64,000 nucleotides of DNA from Actinorhabdospora filicis (GTDB lineage Bacteria > Actinomycetota > Actinomycetes > Mycobacteriales > Micromonosporaceae): positions 310,001 to 374,000 of the forward strand of contig NZ_BSTX01000003.1 of assembly GCF_030269765.1 (NCBI RefSeq), in the 5' to 3' direction. The notes beneath the pieces were generated by a model. That model was not told the DNA's origin. It did not search any database and was given only the letters and a program-made list of their open reading frames with translations. Position numbers and translations under genes: made by a program. Positions 24,156 to 32,867 of the stretch are shown one piece after another. Positions within the stretch are counted from its first letter, which is position 1. Each line of letters opens with the position of its first letter.

Positions 24156-24287
24156 TTTCGCATACGCGGATTCGGGCACCGCATATCCACGGCATAGCCG
24201 TAATACATCCGGTAATGAGTTGATCACCGCGGAACCCTCCACGGCGTTATGGTCGGCGGCGATTCGGCCTTTCACCTGGAGGTTTCC

Positions 24288-24470
24288 ATGGCCAAAATGA
24301 CCGCTCTGCTCGACGCGATGACCGAGCGCTTCGTCCCCAAGGCGAAGGCGGCCGCCGCCTGCAAGCCGTGCACCTACGCCCCCGGCACCTGCGGTCCCGG
24401 CAACACCGGCACCCGCATCTGCTGCTGGTCGGGCGCCTCGTGCCGCTACATGTGCGGTTGCGCGCTCTGA
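24288..24470 (+). CDS. Eight-cysteine small peptide B
   Basis: 60 residues from ATG 24288, with CTGGAGG upstream. The N-terminal helix (MTALLDAMTERFVPKAKAAA) is homologous to peptide A, and the Cys region reads C-x2-C-x6-C-x9-C-C-x5-C-x3-C-x-C, ending CGCAL. The core sequence between Cys differs strongly from A (GPGNTGTR versus TADGSWLR) while the Cys pattern is kept, as expected for diversifying peptide families. It has its own upstream region of about 170 bp and its own terminator (24478-24507). The neighbouring YchJ-like gene is downstream of that terminator, so it is not in the same transcript. Confidence 0.75.
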   Translation: MAKMTALLDAMTERFVPKAKAAAACKPCTYAPGTCGPGNTGTRICCWSGASCRYMCGCAL

Positions 24471-24477
24471 TGAAGTG

Positions 24478-24507
24478 ACGGGACGCGCCCACCCGGGCGC
24501 GTCCCGT
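24478..24507 (+). terminator. Rho-independent terminator after peptide B
   Basis: A perfect 12-bp stem (ACGGGACGCGCC / GGCGCGTCCCGT) with a six-base loop, starting seven bases after the peptide B stop; the T-run after it is weak. Confidence 0.8.
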
Positions 24508-24528
24508 TCCCAATGGGATCATGGCCGG

Positions 24529-24906
24529 ATGCGCGCATCCGACATCTGCCCCTGCGGCCTGGGCGGCACCTACGGCGAGTGCTGCGGCCGCTGGCACCGG
24601 GGCGAGGACGCCCCCACCGCCGAGCTGCTCATGCGCTCGCGCTACACCGCCTTCGTCGTCGCCGACGCCGCCTACCTGCGGCGGACCTGGCACCCGAGCA
24701 CCCGCCCGGCCGAGCTCGACCTGTCCGGCGGCCCGGAGTTCACCGGGCTGGAGATCCTCGACGGCGTCGGCGGGAGCCTCTTCGAGCTCGCCGGGACGGT
24801 CCGGTTCCGGGCGCACTACCGCGAGGGCGGCGCGCCCGGGGTGATGGAGGAGCACAGCCGCTTCGTCCGCGAGGACGGGCGCTGGTTCTACCTCGACGCG
24901 ATCTAG
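24529..24906 (+). CDS. YchJ-like (UPF0225) SEC-C domain protein
   Basis: 125 residues. The N-terminus MRASDICPCGLGGTYGECCG is the SEC-C-type metal-binding motif (C-P-C-G...C-C), followed by TAELLMRSRYTAFVVADAAY and the C-terminal EEHSRFVREDGRWFYLDA, all typical of the YchJ family. The motif binds zinc; the cellular role is not established. It follows the terminator of peptide B and is probably transcribed separately. Confidence 0.9.
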   Translation: MRASDICPCGLGGTYGECCGRWHRGEDAPTAELLMRSRYTAFVVADAAYLRRTWHPSTRPAELDLSGGPEFTGLEILDGVGGSLFELAGTVRFRAHYREGGAPGVMEEHSRFVREDGRWFYLDAI

Positions 24907-24994
24907 GCGTTCTGGCGCACATTCCCGCAGGACGGTGTGACGCCGGTCCGGCGGGTTCCTTGCCGCCACCCCCGCGGTGATCCAGAATGGCCGG

Positions 24995-25945
24995 GTGGCT
25001 GAGGAGAAGGTAAGGCTCGGGATCATCGGTCTCGGCGCGATGGGTACCGACATGATCGAGGCCGCATCCGGCCACCGCGACGTGAAGGTGACCGTCGCGG
25101 CCGACGTGAGCCCGGAGACGGTGGCGCGGCACGCCCATCGGGCGGGCATCGAGTTCAGCACGGTCCCCGCCGACGTGCTGGAGTCCGATGTGGACGCCGT
25201 CTACATCGCCACCCCGCCGGTCTTCCACCCCGAGCTGGTGCTGGCCGCGGCGGCCAAGGGCATGGGCGTCTTCTGCGAGAAGCCCCTCGCCGTCGACCTC
25301 GCCGACAGCCGCGCCATGCTGGACGCCGTCGAGAAGGCCGGGGTCGCCGCCGCGGTGAACTTCGCGCTCTCCGACCGGTGGGCGGTCCTGGAGGTCGAGC
25401 GGGCCCTGCGCTCCGGCGAGCTGGGCGAGCCGGCCGGCGTCGAGATCCGCCTGCGCTTCCCGGAGTGGCCGCGCGCCTTCCAGCGCCACGCCGCCTGGCT
25501 CGACGGCCGCGAGCAGGGCGGGTTCGTCCGCGAGGTCTTCTCCCACTTCGCCTATCTCACCGACCGGCTGCTGGGACCGCTGGAGCCGGTGAGCGTGGGC
25601 CTCGACTACGCCGACGGCGGGCGCGCCGAGAAGGCCGCGCACGGGCTGTGGCGCGCCGGTGGCGTCCCGGTGCAGCTGACGGGCCTGGCCGGAGTCGCCG
25701 CCGAGGAGACCTACGAGTGGTACCTGTGGGGCACCCGCCGCTCCTACCTGCTGCGCGACTGGGCCAGGCTCTACGTCTCCGACGGCGGCGACTGGGAGCC
25801 GGTCCCCGCGCCCGAGCGGCGCGGGAACGACGCGACCCGGCTGGCGCTGTTCGCGCGGGCCGTGCGCGGTGAGCGGGTCGCCGACCTCGCCGACTTCGCC
25901 GCCGCCTATCGCGTGCAGGAAGTCGTCGAGGCCTTCCACCGCTAG
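24995..25945 (+). CDS. Gfo/Idh/MocA-family oxidoreductase
   Basis: 316 residues from GTG 24995. The N-terminal Rossmann fold starts RLGIIGLGAMGTDMIEA (G-x-G-x-x-G), followed by VYIATPPVFHPELVLAAAAK and the hallmark CEKPLAVD with the catalytic Lys. The C-terminal domain supplies substrate binding (EGGFVREVFSHFAYLTD-like segment here QGGFVREVFSHFAYLTDR). Members oxidise or reduce sugars, inositols and other hydroxy compounds with NAD(P). Substrate unknown. It converges with the MBL gene; the stop codons are adjacent. Confidence 0.85.
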   Translation: MAEEKVRLGIIGLGAMGTDMIEAASGHRDVKVTVAADVSPETVARHAHRAGIEFSTVPADVLESDVDAVYIATPPVFHPELVLAAAAKGMGVFCEKPLAVDLADSRAMLDAVEKAGVAAAVNFALSDRWAVLEVERALRSGELGEPAGVEIRLRFPEWPRAFQRHAAWLDGREQGGFVREVFSHFAYLTDRLLGPLEPVSVGLDYADGGRAEKAAHGLWRAGGVPVQLTGLAGVAAEETYEWYLWGTRRSYLLRDWARLYVSDGGDWEPVPAPERRGNDATRLALFARAVRGERVADLADFAAAYRVQEVVEAFHR

Positions 25946-26848
25946 CTAGCCGTCCACTTTGTACCAGAGGTGGAAGGCGGCGTGCTTGTGGATCCCGGGC
26001 GCGCCGCCCGCCTCGGCGACCGCCGCCTGGACGTCGCGCAGGTCCTCGACGGTCATCGGCAGCGCGCGCTCGTAGGGCGTGTAGTTCCAGCCGCGCGGGT
26101 AGTCCTGGCCGTCCTCAATGGACATTTCGATGTGGCAGCCGAGGACGTGGGAGACCTCGTGGGCGTCGCTCCAGGCGACCAGCCGGTCGATGGTGGCGGC
26201 GAAGGCGTCCCAGTCCTGGACGTAGAGGCGGCCCGGGTAGACGGTGTCGCCGGTGAGCAGCGCGCCGGTGCGCCGGTCGTAGAAGGTGACCGCCGACGCG
26301 TGGTGCCCGGGGGAGGGGATCACGTCGACGACCCGGCCGCCCAGGTCCAGCTCGCGCGGGGTGTGCGGCCAGTCGGTGAAGCCGTAGTATTCGGCCACCT
26401 CGGGCTGGCCCTTGCCGACGATCGTGGTCCGGCCGCGCCCGGTGAACTGCTCATCGGCGGCGACGTGGTCGCCGTGCCCGTGGCTGTGGGCGACGATGAG
26501 GCGGTGCCCGTGGGGGACGAGACCGTCGACGACCTCGCGCAGCGGGAAGTACTCGGCCTCCGGGGTGGCGCCGGTGTCGATCAGCAGCGCGGTGTGGCGG
26601 CCGATCAGCAGGTACATGAACGGCGCCTCGAAGTTCACCGAGCGGTTCTGCCGCAGGATGTAGGTGCGGGCGTCGGCCTGGTGCACCTGGATCTCGGGCG
26701 CGGGGTCGTGCTTGGCCGAGGGCCAGCCGTGGTGCCAGGTGACGTCAAGATCCATGGGCCGAAGATTAGCCGCGTTCGACGCGGATGGAAATAGGACGGT
26801 CGCCCCGGCGCCGAGCGCGGCGGCGAGGAGGGTGCGGCGTGTTGTCAC
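25946..26848 (-). CDS. Exported MBL-fold metallohydrolase with Tat-type signal
   Basis: 300 residues from GTG 26848. The N-terminus TTRRTLLAAALGAGATVLFP has twin arginines before a hydrophobic run, a Tat-type signal peptide. The metal-binding motif AHSHGHGDHVAA (H-x-H-x-D-H) and later conserved residues (LTGDTVYPG, LGCHIEM) define an active-site-intact metallo-beta-lactamase fold. Candidates for its substrate are unknown: lactones, thioesters and other esters are all possible. It lies 71 bp downstream of the ABM gene in the direction of the LysW operon, so it might be its last gene, but the gap leaves that open. Confidence 0.8.
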   Translation of the reverse strand: MTTRRTLLAAALGAGATVLFPSASNAANLRPMDLDVTWHHGWPSAKHDPAPEIQVHQADARTYILRQNRSVNFEAPFMYLLIGRHTALLIDTGATPEAEYFPLREVVDGLVPHGHRLIVAHSHGHGDHVAADEQFTGRGRTTIVGKGQPEVAEYYGFTDWPHTPRELDLGGRVVDVIPSPGHHASAVTFYDRRTGALLTGDTVYPGRLYVQDWDAFAATIDRLVAWSDAHEVSHVLGCHIEMSIEDGQDYPRGWNYTPYERALPMTVEDLRDVQAAVAEAGGAPGIHKHAAFHLWYKVDG

Positions 26849-26919
26849 ACCGGTAGCCTCCCCGCCGCCGCGGGCCCCATCCTCGGCGCGCGGAACGAGA
26901 TCCGCTTGCGCCGAAGGGA

Positions 26920-27198
26920 CTACAACCGCGCGCTCGGGTGGACTTCCCGCTGCACCCGGGGGAGGATCTCCGGCAGGTAGACGGCCTGGATGGCCTCGCC
27001 CTCGCCGTGCTCCTCCCACGCCCGCTCGCTCTCCCAGCGCTCCACCAGCGTGAAACGGGACGGGTCGGCCGAGGAGCGGTAGGCCTCCCAGCTCACGCAG
27101 CCGGGCTCGGCCAGGCACATCGGGCGCATCCGCGCCAGCGCGGCGGCCACCTCCTCGGGCTCCTTCTCCGCGGTGATCAGCACGATCAGGTCGAACAC
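26920..27198 (-). CDS. ABM-type (antibiotic biosynthesis monooxygenase-like) protein
   Basis: 92 residues from GTG 27198 with AGGAGG upstream. It has the ABM ferredoxin-like fold: N-terminal strand LIVLITAEKEPEE, helix, EPGCVSWEAYRSSADPSRFT, then VERWESERAWEEHGEGE. Members are cofactor-free monooxygenases, heme-degrading enzymes or non-enzymatic; the subtype is not decidable here. It begins five bases after the epimerase-like gene stop and appears to be the final coupled gene of the LysW operon. Confidence 0.75.
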   Translation of the reverse strand: MFDLIVLITAEKEPEEVAAALARMRPMCLAEPGCVSWEAYRSSADPSRFTLVERWESERAWEEHGEGEAIQAVYLPEILPRVQREVHPSARL

Positions 27199-27202
27199 TC
27201 CG

Positions 27203-28150
27203 CTACCTCCTCGCCTCGGCGACCGCGCGGACGGCCATGTCCCGCAGCCATTCCCGGGCCGGGGTGAAGGCGAATCCCCGCGCGGCCGCAAGATCCACCG
27301 ACATACCGTAGTCGGCGGGGCAGCTGAAGGGCGCCAGGTCCGGATCACCCCAGGCCGCGTCCAGCTCCTCGACCACCGCGGCCAGGCCCGCCGCGCCCTC
27401 GATGGGCGCCAGGACCTCGTAGAGCGTCACCGGGTCCGGCGAGCACGCGTTGACCGGGCCGGTCACGTCGTTCAGGGCCAGCCACACCAGGAACCGCGCC
27501 AGGTCATCGGCGTGGACCAGGGACGTGCGGCCCGGGTCGCGAAACGACGTCATCCGCCCGCCCGCCAGGACCCGCTCGACCAGGAACTCCACCCGGCCGG
27601 TGAACTCGTCGCGGTCGGAGAGCACGTGCGCGGCACGGGCGAAGGCCAGCGGGAAGCCCGCCGACTGCGCCAGCGCGCTCTCCGCCTGCCGCTTGCCCTC
27701 GCCGTAGTTGGCGCCGGCGAACTCCGGGTCGTCCCAGGGCAGGCCCAGGTCGTAGCCGTAGGCCAGCGGGTCCAGCTCGCCCTCCTTGGCCCAGGTGCTG
27801 AAACCTGGGCTGGCACGGTGATGCCGGAAGGTGTCGGAGTTGTAGACCTCCATCGTGGAGGTCACCACCAGCTTGCCCGCGTGCCCGGTGAAGGCCTTGG
27901 CCGCCGCCAGCGCGGTGACCGGCCGGTAGCAGACCTGGTGGACGACGGCGTCGAAGGACGCCGTCCCGATCGCGCGGCCCAGCTCCCCGGCGGAGTCGGC
28001 GTCGGCGGTCCGCCGCAGCACGGCGTCTCCGAACGGGTCGGGCGTGCGGCCCCGGGTGATCAGCGTGACCCGGTGCCCCTCCTCGATGAGGCGCGACACC
28101 ACGAGCTTGCCGAAGAAGCGGGTGCCGCCGATGACGCAGACCTCGGCCAT
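27203..28150 (-). CDS. NAD-dependent epimerase/dehydratase-like protein (atypical SDR)
   Basis: 315 residues. The Rossmann fold starts MAEVCVIGGTRFFGKLVVSR (G-G-T-x-F-F-G, the variant of G-x-x-G-x-x-G seen in the CSP41/RmlD-like atypical SDRs). Other segments include VTLITRGRTPDPF, VVTSTMEVYNSD and ANYGEGKRQAE, which keep Tyr and Lys in Y-x-x-x-K form. ATG 28150 overlaps the MFS stop by one base. In the LysW operon it could reduce, epimerise or dehydrate a product intermediate; the reaction is not known. Confidence 0.8.
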   Translation of the reverse strand: MAEVCVIGGTRFFGKLVVSRLIEEGHRVTLITRGRTPDPFGDAVLRRTADADSAGELGRAIGTASFDAVVHQVCYRPVTALAAAKAFTGHAGKLVVTSTMEVYNSDTFRHHRASPGFSTWAKEGELDPLAYGYDLGLPWDDPEFAGANYGEGKRQAESALAQSAGFPLAFARAAHVLSDRDEFTGRVEFLVERVLAGGRMTSFRDPGRTSLVHADDLARFLVWLALNDVTGPVNACSPDPVTLYEVLAPIEGAAGLAAVVEELDAAWGDPDLAPFSCPADYGMSVDLAAARGFAFTPAREWLRDMAVRAVAEARR

Positions 28151-29364
28151 CACGCCGCCTCGGGGACGGGCGCCGGCTCGGCGGCGGCCTCGCGCCGGAC
28201 GCTGGCCAGGCTCACCACCGCGCACCCGAGGGCGACGGCGGCCAGCGCGAACCAGTTGAGCCCGGGCACGTCCGCCGAGCGCGCCAGATCGTAGAGCGCA
28301 CCCGCCGCCAGGGTCCCGACCATGTTGCCGAAACTGCGGAAGAAGTGCATCGCGCCCATCGCCTTGGCCAGCCGGTCGGACGGGAACCGGCCGGAGACCC
28401 AGATGTCGAAGGACGGGGTGAACAGGATGTCGCCGAGCACCACCACGAAGCAGCCCGCGACGACGAACCAGGCGCTGCGCCCGGCCCCGAAGATCGCGTA
28501 GGCCACCGCCATCGCCCCGAACGCCACGGCCATGACCTGCCCGGGCTTGAAGCGCTTGATCATGAACTGGAACAGGAACAGCTGGAGCGCCAGCAGCGTC
28601 AGCCCGGTGATCCAGAACGGGACCGAGGCCGGCCACTGGCCCACATAGGCCTGCATGTGCAGCGGGATGCCCACCAGGAAACTGATCGACAGGAACCAGA
28701 AGACGCTCGACAGCAGGAAGTAGCGCGCCCCGCCGCCGACCTGGAGTCCCTTCAGGACGGTGGCGTTGAACAGCGGCGCCCTGCTGTCCGGCGCGGCCTT
28801 GCCCGCCGGGATCAGCAGCAGCCCGAAGACGCAGTAGGCCAAGAACAGCGCGAAGACCACGCTGAACAGGATCCGCAGGTCGGCGTGGGCGAAGACACCG
28901 CCGATGAGCGCGCCGCCGAAGGCCCCGACCTGGCAGGCCATCTGGAAGGTGGAGAACGCCTTGGGCCGCGCCTCCTCCGGGAAGGAGCTGAGGATGTTCT
29001 TCAGCCCCGGGAATGAGATGCCCGAGCCGAAACCGATGAAGAACGCCAGGACGCTGTACAGGGCCACGCCCTCCACGAAGCCCATCAGCCCCAGCGCCAC
29101 CGCCTCCAGCAGCACCGCCAGGACCACCGTCGTCCGGTTGCCCAGGCGGGTGGACACGCCCTCGAAGAAGAACGTGGCCAGCAGCCGCCCGATGTAGGTC
29201 AGGAACATGACGAACCCGGCCCAGAAGCCGCTGCTCGTCGCGCCCAGGGCGGCCACGAAGATCGGGAACCAGATGTAGTTGCCCACGTGGGCCAGGGAGA
29301 TCCCGGCGTTGATGCCGAGCAGGGTCCTTCGCTGTACGGGATTCAGGGTTGCGGGGGCGGTCAT
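28150..29364 (-). CDS. MFS transporter, probable exporter of the LysW-pathway product
   Basis: 404 residues with about 12 hydrophobic segments, starting MTAPATLNPVQRRTLLGINA. Motif-A-like LFFEG-x-x-R-x-G (FFFEGVSTRLGNRTTVVLAV) is present. ATG 29364 overlaps the amidohydrolase stop (ATGA), so it is translationally coupled to the biosynthetic genes. The direction of transport is inferred from that position. Substrate unknown. Confidence 0.85.
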   Translation of the reverse strand: MTAPATLNPVQRRTLLGINAGISLAHVGNYIWFPIFVAALGATSSGFWAGFVMFLTYIGRLLATFFFEGVSTRLGNRTTVVLAVLLEAVALGLMGFVEGVALYSVLAFFIGFGSGISFPGLKNILSSFPEEARPKAFSTFQMACQVGAFGGALIGGVFAHADLRILFSVVFALFLAYCVFGLLLIPAGKAAPDSRAPLFNATVLKGLQVGGGARYFLLSSVFWFLSISFLVGIPLHMQAYVGQWPASVPFWITGLTLLALQLFLFQFMIKRFKPGQVMAVAFGAMAVAYAIFGAGRSAWFVVAGCFVVVLGDILFTPSFDIWVSGRFPSDRLAKAMGAMHFFRSFGNMVGTLAAGALYDLARSADVPGLNWFALAAVALGCAVVSLASVRREAAAEPAPVPEAA

Positions 29365-30704
29365 GGCGCGACCTTGCCTTTCGTCTCTTCGCCGCGCAGC
29401 GCGCGGATCCGCCGGGTGATCTGCGCGCGGTCCACCACCGACCCGCCGGCGACGCTCGCCAGCGGGAGGGAAGAGAGCGGCCCGGCCGGCCGGAGGAGGT
29501 TGTAGCCGGCCGGACCGCCCTCCGTCATCGGGGAACGCGCCGATCCACCGGCGAGCTCCCCGAAGAACCGCTGCCCGCCCTCGGTCGCCACCTTCAGCAG
29601 CGGCTCACGCAGGGCGGGGTCTCCTCCGGCGAGCAGATCGAGCTCGCTCAGGAGGCTGTATCCGTGATAGGCGCCGGTGTTGCCGCAGTCGGTGCCGATG
29701 AGCAGGACGCCCCGGCGCAGCGCGGCCAGCGCGTTGGCGCGCATGACCTCCAGCGCGGCGGTACGGGTGTCCTGGAGGCCGAAGGAGATCCCGAAGGGCT
29801 CCTCGACACCGCGCACGAAGTCGAGGTTGGCCTCGTCCTGGGTCTCGGTGAAACCCGGGCGGCCGTACTCCTCCAAGAACTCCTCGCGGGTCATCACCAT
29901 CGGCCGCAGACCGGCCAATGTGGACACGAACCGGGCGCCGTCCAGGGCGGCCCAGTCCCCTTCGGACAGGACCACGTCGCGCACCGAGTGCGCGAACAGC
30001 CGGAACCCGCAGTCATAGGCCCGCAGGACCTCCTCGCGGGTGTTGCAGTCGATGACCGCCGGGACGCCCGCCGCCGCGCTCGTCGCGGCCGCGTCGGCCA
30101 GGATCGGCTCCGACAGGCGCGAGAAGCGCACCTGCGCGCCGGGCTGCTCGGTGCCGTCGGTGAACATGATCTTCAGGAAGGTCCCGCCCCGGCGCGCGTT
30201 GGCGCGCAGGACGTCCTCGATGTCCCCGGCCGTGCCGAGCATGTGCACCGGCGCGGGGAACTCCACGCCGTGCCCGTTGCGGCCGGTGGCGTCGCGCATG
30301 GACGTGGCGGCGTAACCGCAGTGGGCCAGCGCCGGATAGGGCGGGTCGGCCTCGGCGGCGCCCTTGTCCCACAGGTCCTTGACCAGCGGGAAACCGAACA
30401 TGTCCACCACGTGGGTGACACCGTGGTAGAGGTACTGGAGGCCGATCAGGCGCGGGTCGTCCACCGAGTCGTCCCAGTTGGCCGGCAGCGCCAGATGCGC
30501 GTGCGTCTCCACGAACCCCGGCCACAGCTCAGGCGTGTCGGCCCGCCGCTCACCGGTCTGCCGCACACCGGTGATCCGGCCCTCGGCGGCGGTGACGTCG
30601 AAGGTCGCGTCGGGGTCCAGCAGCGGGATCGCGGCGTTGCGGACGCGGGACGCGCCCGGTCCGTCGTCGATCAGAACGGTCGGGCCGAAACGTGTCTCGT
30701 TCAC
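29361..30704 (-). CDS. Amidohydrolase-superfamily enzyme
   Basis: 447 residues from GTG 30704 (GTGA overlap with the ATP-grasp stop). Metal-binding motif 1 is WPGFVETHAHLALPA (H-x-H), later segments include KIMFTDGTEQ, AHSVRDVVL and GTDCGNTGAYHGYSLLSE (the conserved Asp near the C-terminus). The superfamily hydrolyses amides, cyclic amides, ureas and related bonds. As it directly follows the ATP-grasp ligase, it may trim a protecting acyl or aminoacyl group, or close or open a ring in the pathway product; this is inference. Confidence 0.82.
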   Translation of the reverse strand: MNETRFGPTVLIDDGPGASRVRNAAIPLLDPDATFDVTAAEGRITGVRQTGERRADTPELWPGFVETHAHLALPANWDDSVDDPRLIGLQYLYHGVTHVVDMFGFPLVKDLWDKGAAEADPPYPALAHCGYAATSMRDATGRNGHGVEFPAPVHMLGTAGDIEDVLRANARRGGTFLKIMFTDGTEQPGAQVRFSRLSEPILADAAATSAAAGVPAVIDCNTREEVLRAYDCGFRLFAHSVRDVVLSEGDWAALDGARFVSTLAGLRPMVMTREEFLEEYGRPGFTETQDEANLDFVRGVEEPFGISFGLQDTRTAALEVMRANALAALRRGVLLIGTDCGNTGAYHGYSLLSELDLLAGGDPALREPLLKVATEGGQRFFGELAGGSARSPMTEGGPAGYNLLRPAGPLSSLPLASVAGGSVVDRAQITRRIRALRGEETKGKVAP

Positions 30705-31954
30705 CGTGCCACCTCGACCGACACCCGCAGGTCCACGTCGTCCAGGGCAGCCGCGCACCGCTTGTTCACCTCTTCGCGGTCCTCGCCGGTGAAGATGACG
30801 TGCCCCAGCCAGTCGAAGTTGCTCTTCGACAAACGCCCGATCGCGGTGTCCGGCTTCTTGTAGGCAAGGGCCTCCACGAAACCGGCGCGCTTGTCGATGT
30901 CACCGAAGTCCACCGCGCGCAGCACACCGGCGACCGGCGAGCCGAACCAGTGCCCGCCCGCGGTCCGTCCATTGAGGATCGGCAGGTTCGGGCGCTCACC
31001 CAGGGCCTGGCGGATGACCTCCAGGTAGGCGTTCACCCCCGATGCCAGCCGCATCAGCGAGGGCACGAAACCGCCGACCAGGCGGCCGTTGACCTCGCAC
31101 AGCACCGGCCCGCTCGGCGAGAGCAGGAACTCGGTGTGGATGAACCCGAAGTCGATGCCCAGGCCCTTGAGGGCCCGCTTGGTCAGCGCGAACAGCTCCT
31201 CCTGCAACGGGTGCCCGGTGAAGTAGGTCGCGCCCATCTCGATGAAGTGCGGGAAGCCCGACAGTGGACGGTCGGTCAGCCCCAGGTTCACGATCTCGCC
31301 ACCGGCCAGCACGCACGACTCCACCGAGATCAGCTCGCCGGGCACGAACTCCTCGACCACCACCTCCGGCACGCGGACCACACCGCGCCCGTAGTCGGCG
31401 ACCCCGGCCAGCTCGGCGAGGTAGGCGTCCAGGTCGGCGGTGTCCTTCAGGTGCAGCACGTGCAGGCTCGCGGTGCCGTCGGAGGGCTTGACCACGCACG
31501 GGAAACCGACCTCGGCGACCGCCGCGGCGATGCCCGCCGGGTCGGTGGCGTGCGCGAAGCGCGGCTGCGGAACGTCGCCGTTCGCCAGGGTCAGCCGGGT
31601 GAGGTGCTTGTGGCGGGCGTTGCGGGCGCCGTCCACGCTCATCCCCGGCAGCCCCAGCGCCTCGGCGACCGCGGCGGTGTGGACGGTGTGGTACTCGCTG
31701 TAGGTGGTCACCCCGTGGACCGGGTTGCGCGCGTGGACCTCGCGGGCGATGCCGATGAGGGCGTCGATCGAGAACGCCACCTTGCTTTTGATCACCTCGC
31801 AGCGCGGGTGCGCGAACGCACCCGCCGCCAGCGGCGAGACCGCGAGGTAGAAATCGGGGTCGGCGGACACGAGGGTGACCTCGTGACCCAGTTCCAGGGC
31901 GTCGTTGACGCCGACGAATCCGTTCGGATTGCACTCGACCATGAAGACGTGCAT
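30701..31954 (-). CDS. ATP-grasp carboxylate-amine ligase
   Basis: 417 residues from ATG 31954 with GGAGGAAC upstream. The ATP-grasp domain is seen at VGFPCVVKPSDGTASLHVLH (Lys binding ATP), VPEVVVEEFVPGELISVES and FIHTEFLLSPSGPVLCEVNG with E/N metal ligands, then a C-terminal domain. Such enzymes form amide bonds through acyl-phosphate intermediates. In this operon it probably joins the carrier-derived amino acid to another amino acid or acid. LysX already does the LysW step, so this is a separate ligation. A 28-bp gap separates it from the transketolase C gene. Confidence 0.85.
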   Translation of the reverse strand: MHVFMVECNPNGFVGVNDALELGHEVTLVSADPDFYLAVSPLAAGAFAHPRCEVIKSKVAFSIDALIGIAREVHARNPVHGVTTYSEYHTVHTAAVAEALGLPGMSVDGARNARHKHLTRLTLANGDVPQPRFAHATDPAGIAAAVAEVGFPCVVKPSDGTASLHVLHLKDTADLDAYLAELAGVADYGRGVVRVPEVVVEEFVPGELISVESCVLAGGEIVNLGLTDRPLSGFPHFIEMGATYFTGHPLQEELFALTKRALKGLGIDFGFIHTEFLLSPSGPVLCEVNGRLVGGFVPSLMRLASGVNAYLEVIRQALGERPNLPILNGRTAGGHWFGSPVAGVLRAVDFGDIDKRAGFVEALAYKKPDTAIGRLSKSNFDWLGHVIFTGEDREEVNKRCAAALDDVDLRVSVEVAR

Positions 31955-31982
31955 TGCCTTTGTTCCTCCTCCGTTGGTGGGA

Positions 31983-32867
31983 CTAGCCGTCGACGGCCGC
32001 GAGCACGGCCCGCAGGTCCAGGCCCAGCGCGGCCATGACCTCGGCGTGGTCGCCGCCCTCCGACGGCCATCCGGTTCCCGCGTTCACGCCCGCCACCCGC
32101 GCGGTGGGCATCAGCAGCGCCAGCGCCTCGGCGACGCCGCCCTGCGCCCGGTGCTCCTCGACCACGACGAAGCGCGCGTGCAGCCGCTCCAGCTCCACCG
32201 CCGCGGCGGCCAGATGCTCGTGGTCCACATAGGGCAGATGCGCGTGGGCGAGCCCGGGCCGCCGGTGACGGGCCTCCAGGCACAGCCGCGTGCCCTCCTC
32301 GCCCACGCTCACCAGGCACAGCTCGCCGCCCGCCGCCTCCCACGCCACCGGATCGCCCCACGGGAGGCTCTCGTAGGCGGCGTTGCGGCCGGTCCGCACA
32401 TAGTGGGGACGCCCGCTCGCCACCGCGGCGGCGATCACCGCGCGGGTCTCGGCCTCCCCGTGGGGCGCGGCGATCACCACGCCCGGGAACGCCCGCAGGA
32501 CCGCCAGGTCCTCCAGGCAGTGATGCGTCGTCCCGAACCAGGCCCCCGACACCCCGGAGTAGGGCGCGACCACGGTCACGCCCGCCGCCAGGTAGCCCAG
32601 GGTCAGCTTCAGGCTTTCGGCCGCCCGCAGCGCCGCGAAGGGCGCGAAGGTGCTCACGAACGGCTTGAAACCGGCCGAGGCCAGCCCCGCCGCCATGTCC
32701 ACCATCGCCGCCTCGGCGATGCCGAGATTGAAGAAGCGCTCGGGGTGCTTGAGCTGGAACGGGTGGTTCTTGCCGCCCAGATCGGCCTCCAGGCACAGGA
32801 TGCGCCGGTCGGCCTCGGCCAGGCGGGTCAGTTCGTCGCGGTAGGCGTCGCGTCCCGAGAGCGTCAT
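31983..32867 (-). CDS. Transketolase-like C-terminal subunit (pyrimidine-binding and C domains)
   Basis: 294 residues from ATG 32867, which overlaps the stop of the N-terminal subunit gene. RFFNLGIAEAAMVDMAAGLA carries the catalytic-type Glu of TPP enzymes (G-I-A-E), followed by APYSGVSGAWFGTTHHCLED-like sequence and the C-terminal domain. In the DADH pathway a two-subunit transketolase moves a two-carbon ketol unit onto carrier-bound glutamate semialdehyde (established for vazabitide-type systems); the same role is inferred here. Confidence 0.85.
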   Translation of the reverse strand: MTLSGRDAYRDELTRLAEADRRILCLEADLGGKNHPFQLKHPERFFNLGIAEAAMVDMAAGLASAGFKPFVSTFAPFAALRAAESLKLTLGYLAAGVTVVAPYSGVSGAWFGTTHHCLEDLAVLRAFPGVVIAAPHGEAETRAVIAAAVASGRPHYVRTGRNAAYESLPWGDPVAWEAAGGELCLVSVGEEGTRLCLEARHRRPGLAHAHLPYVDHEHLAAAAVELERLHARFVVVEEHRAQGGVAEALALLMPTARVAGVNAGTGWPSEGGDHAEVMAALGLDLRAVLAAVDG

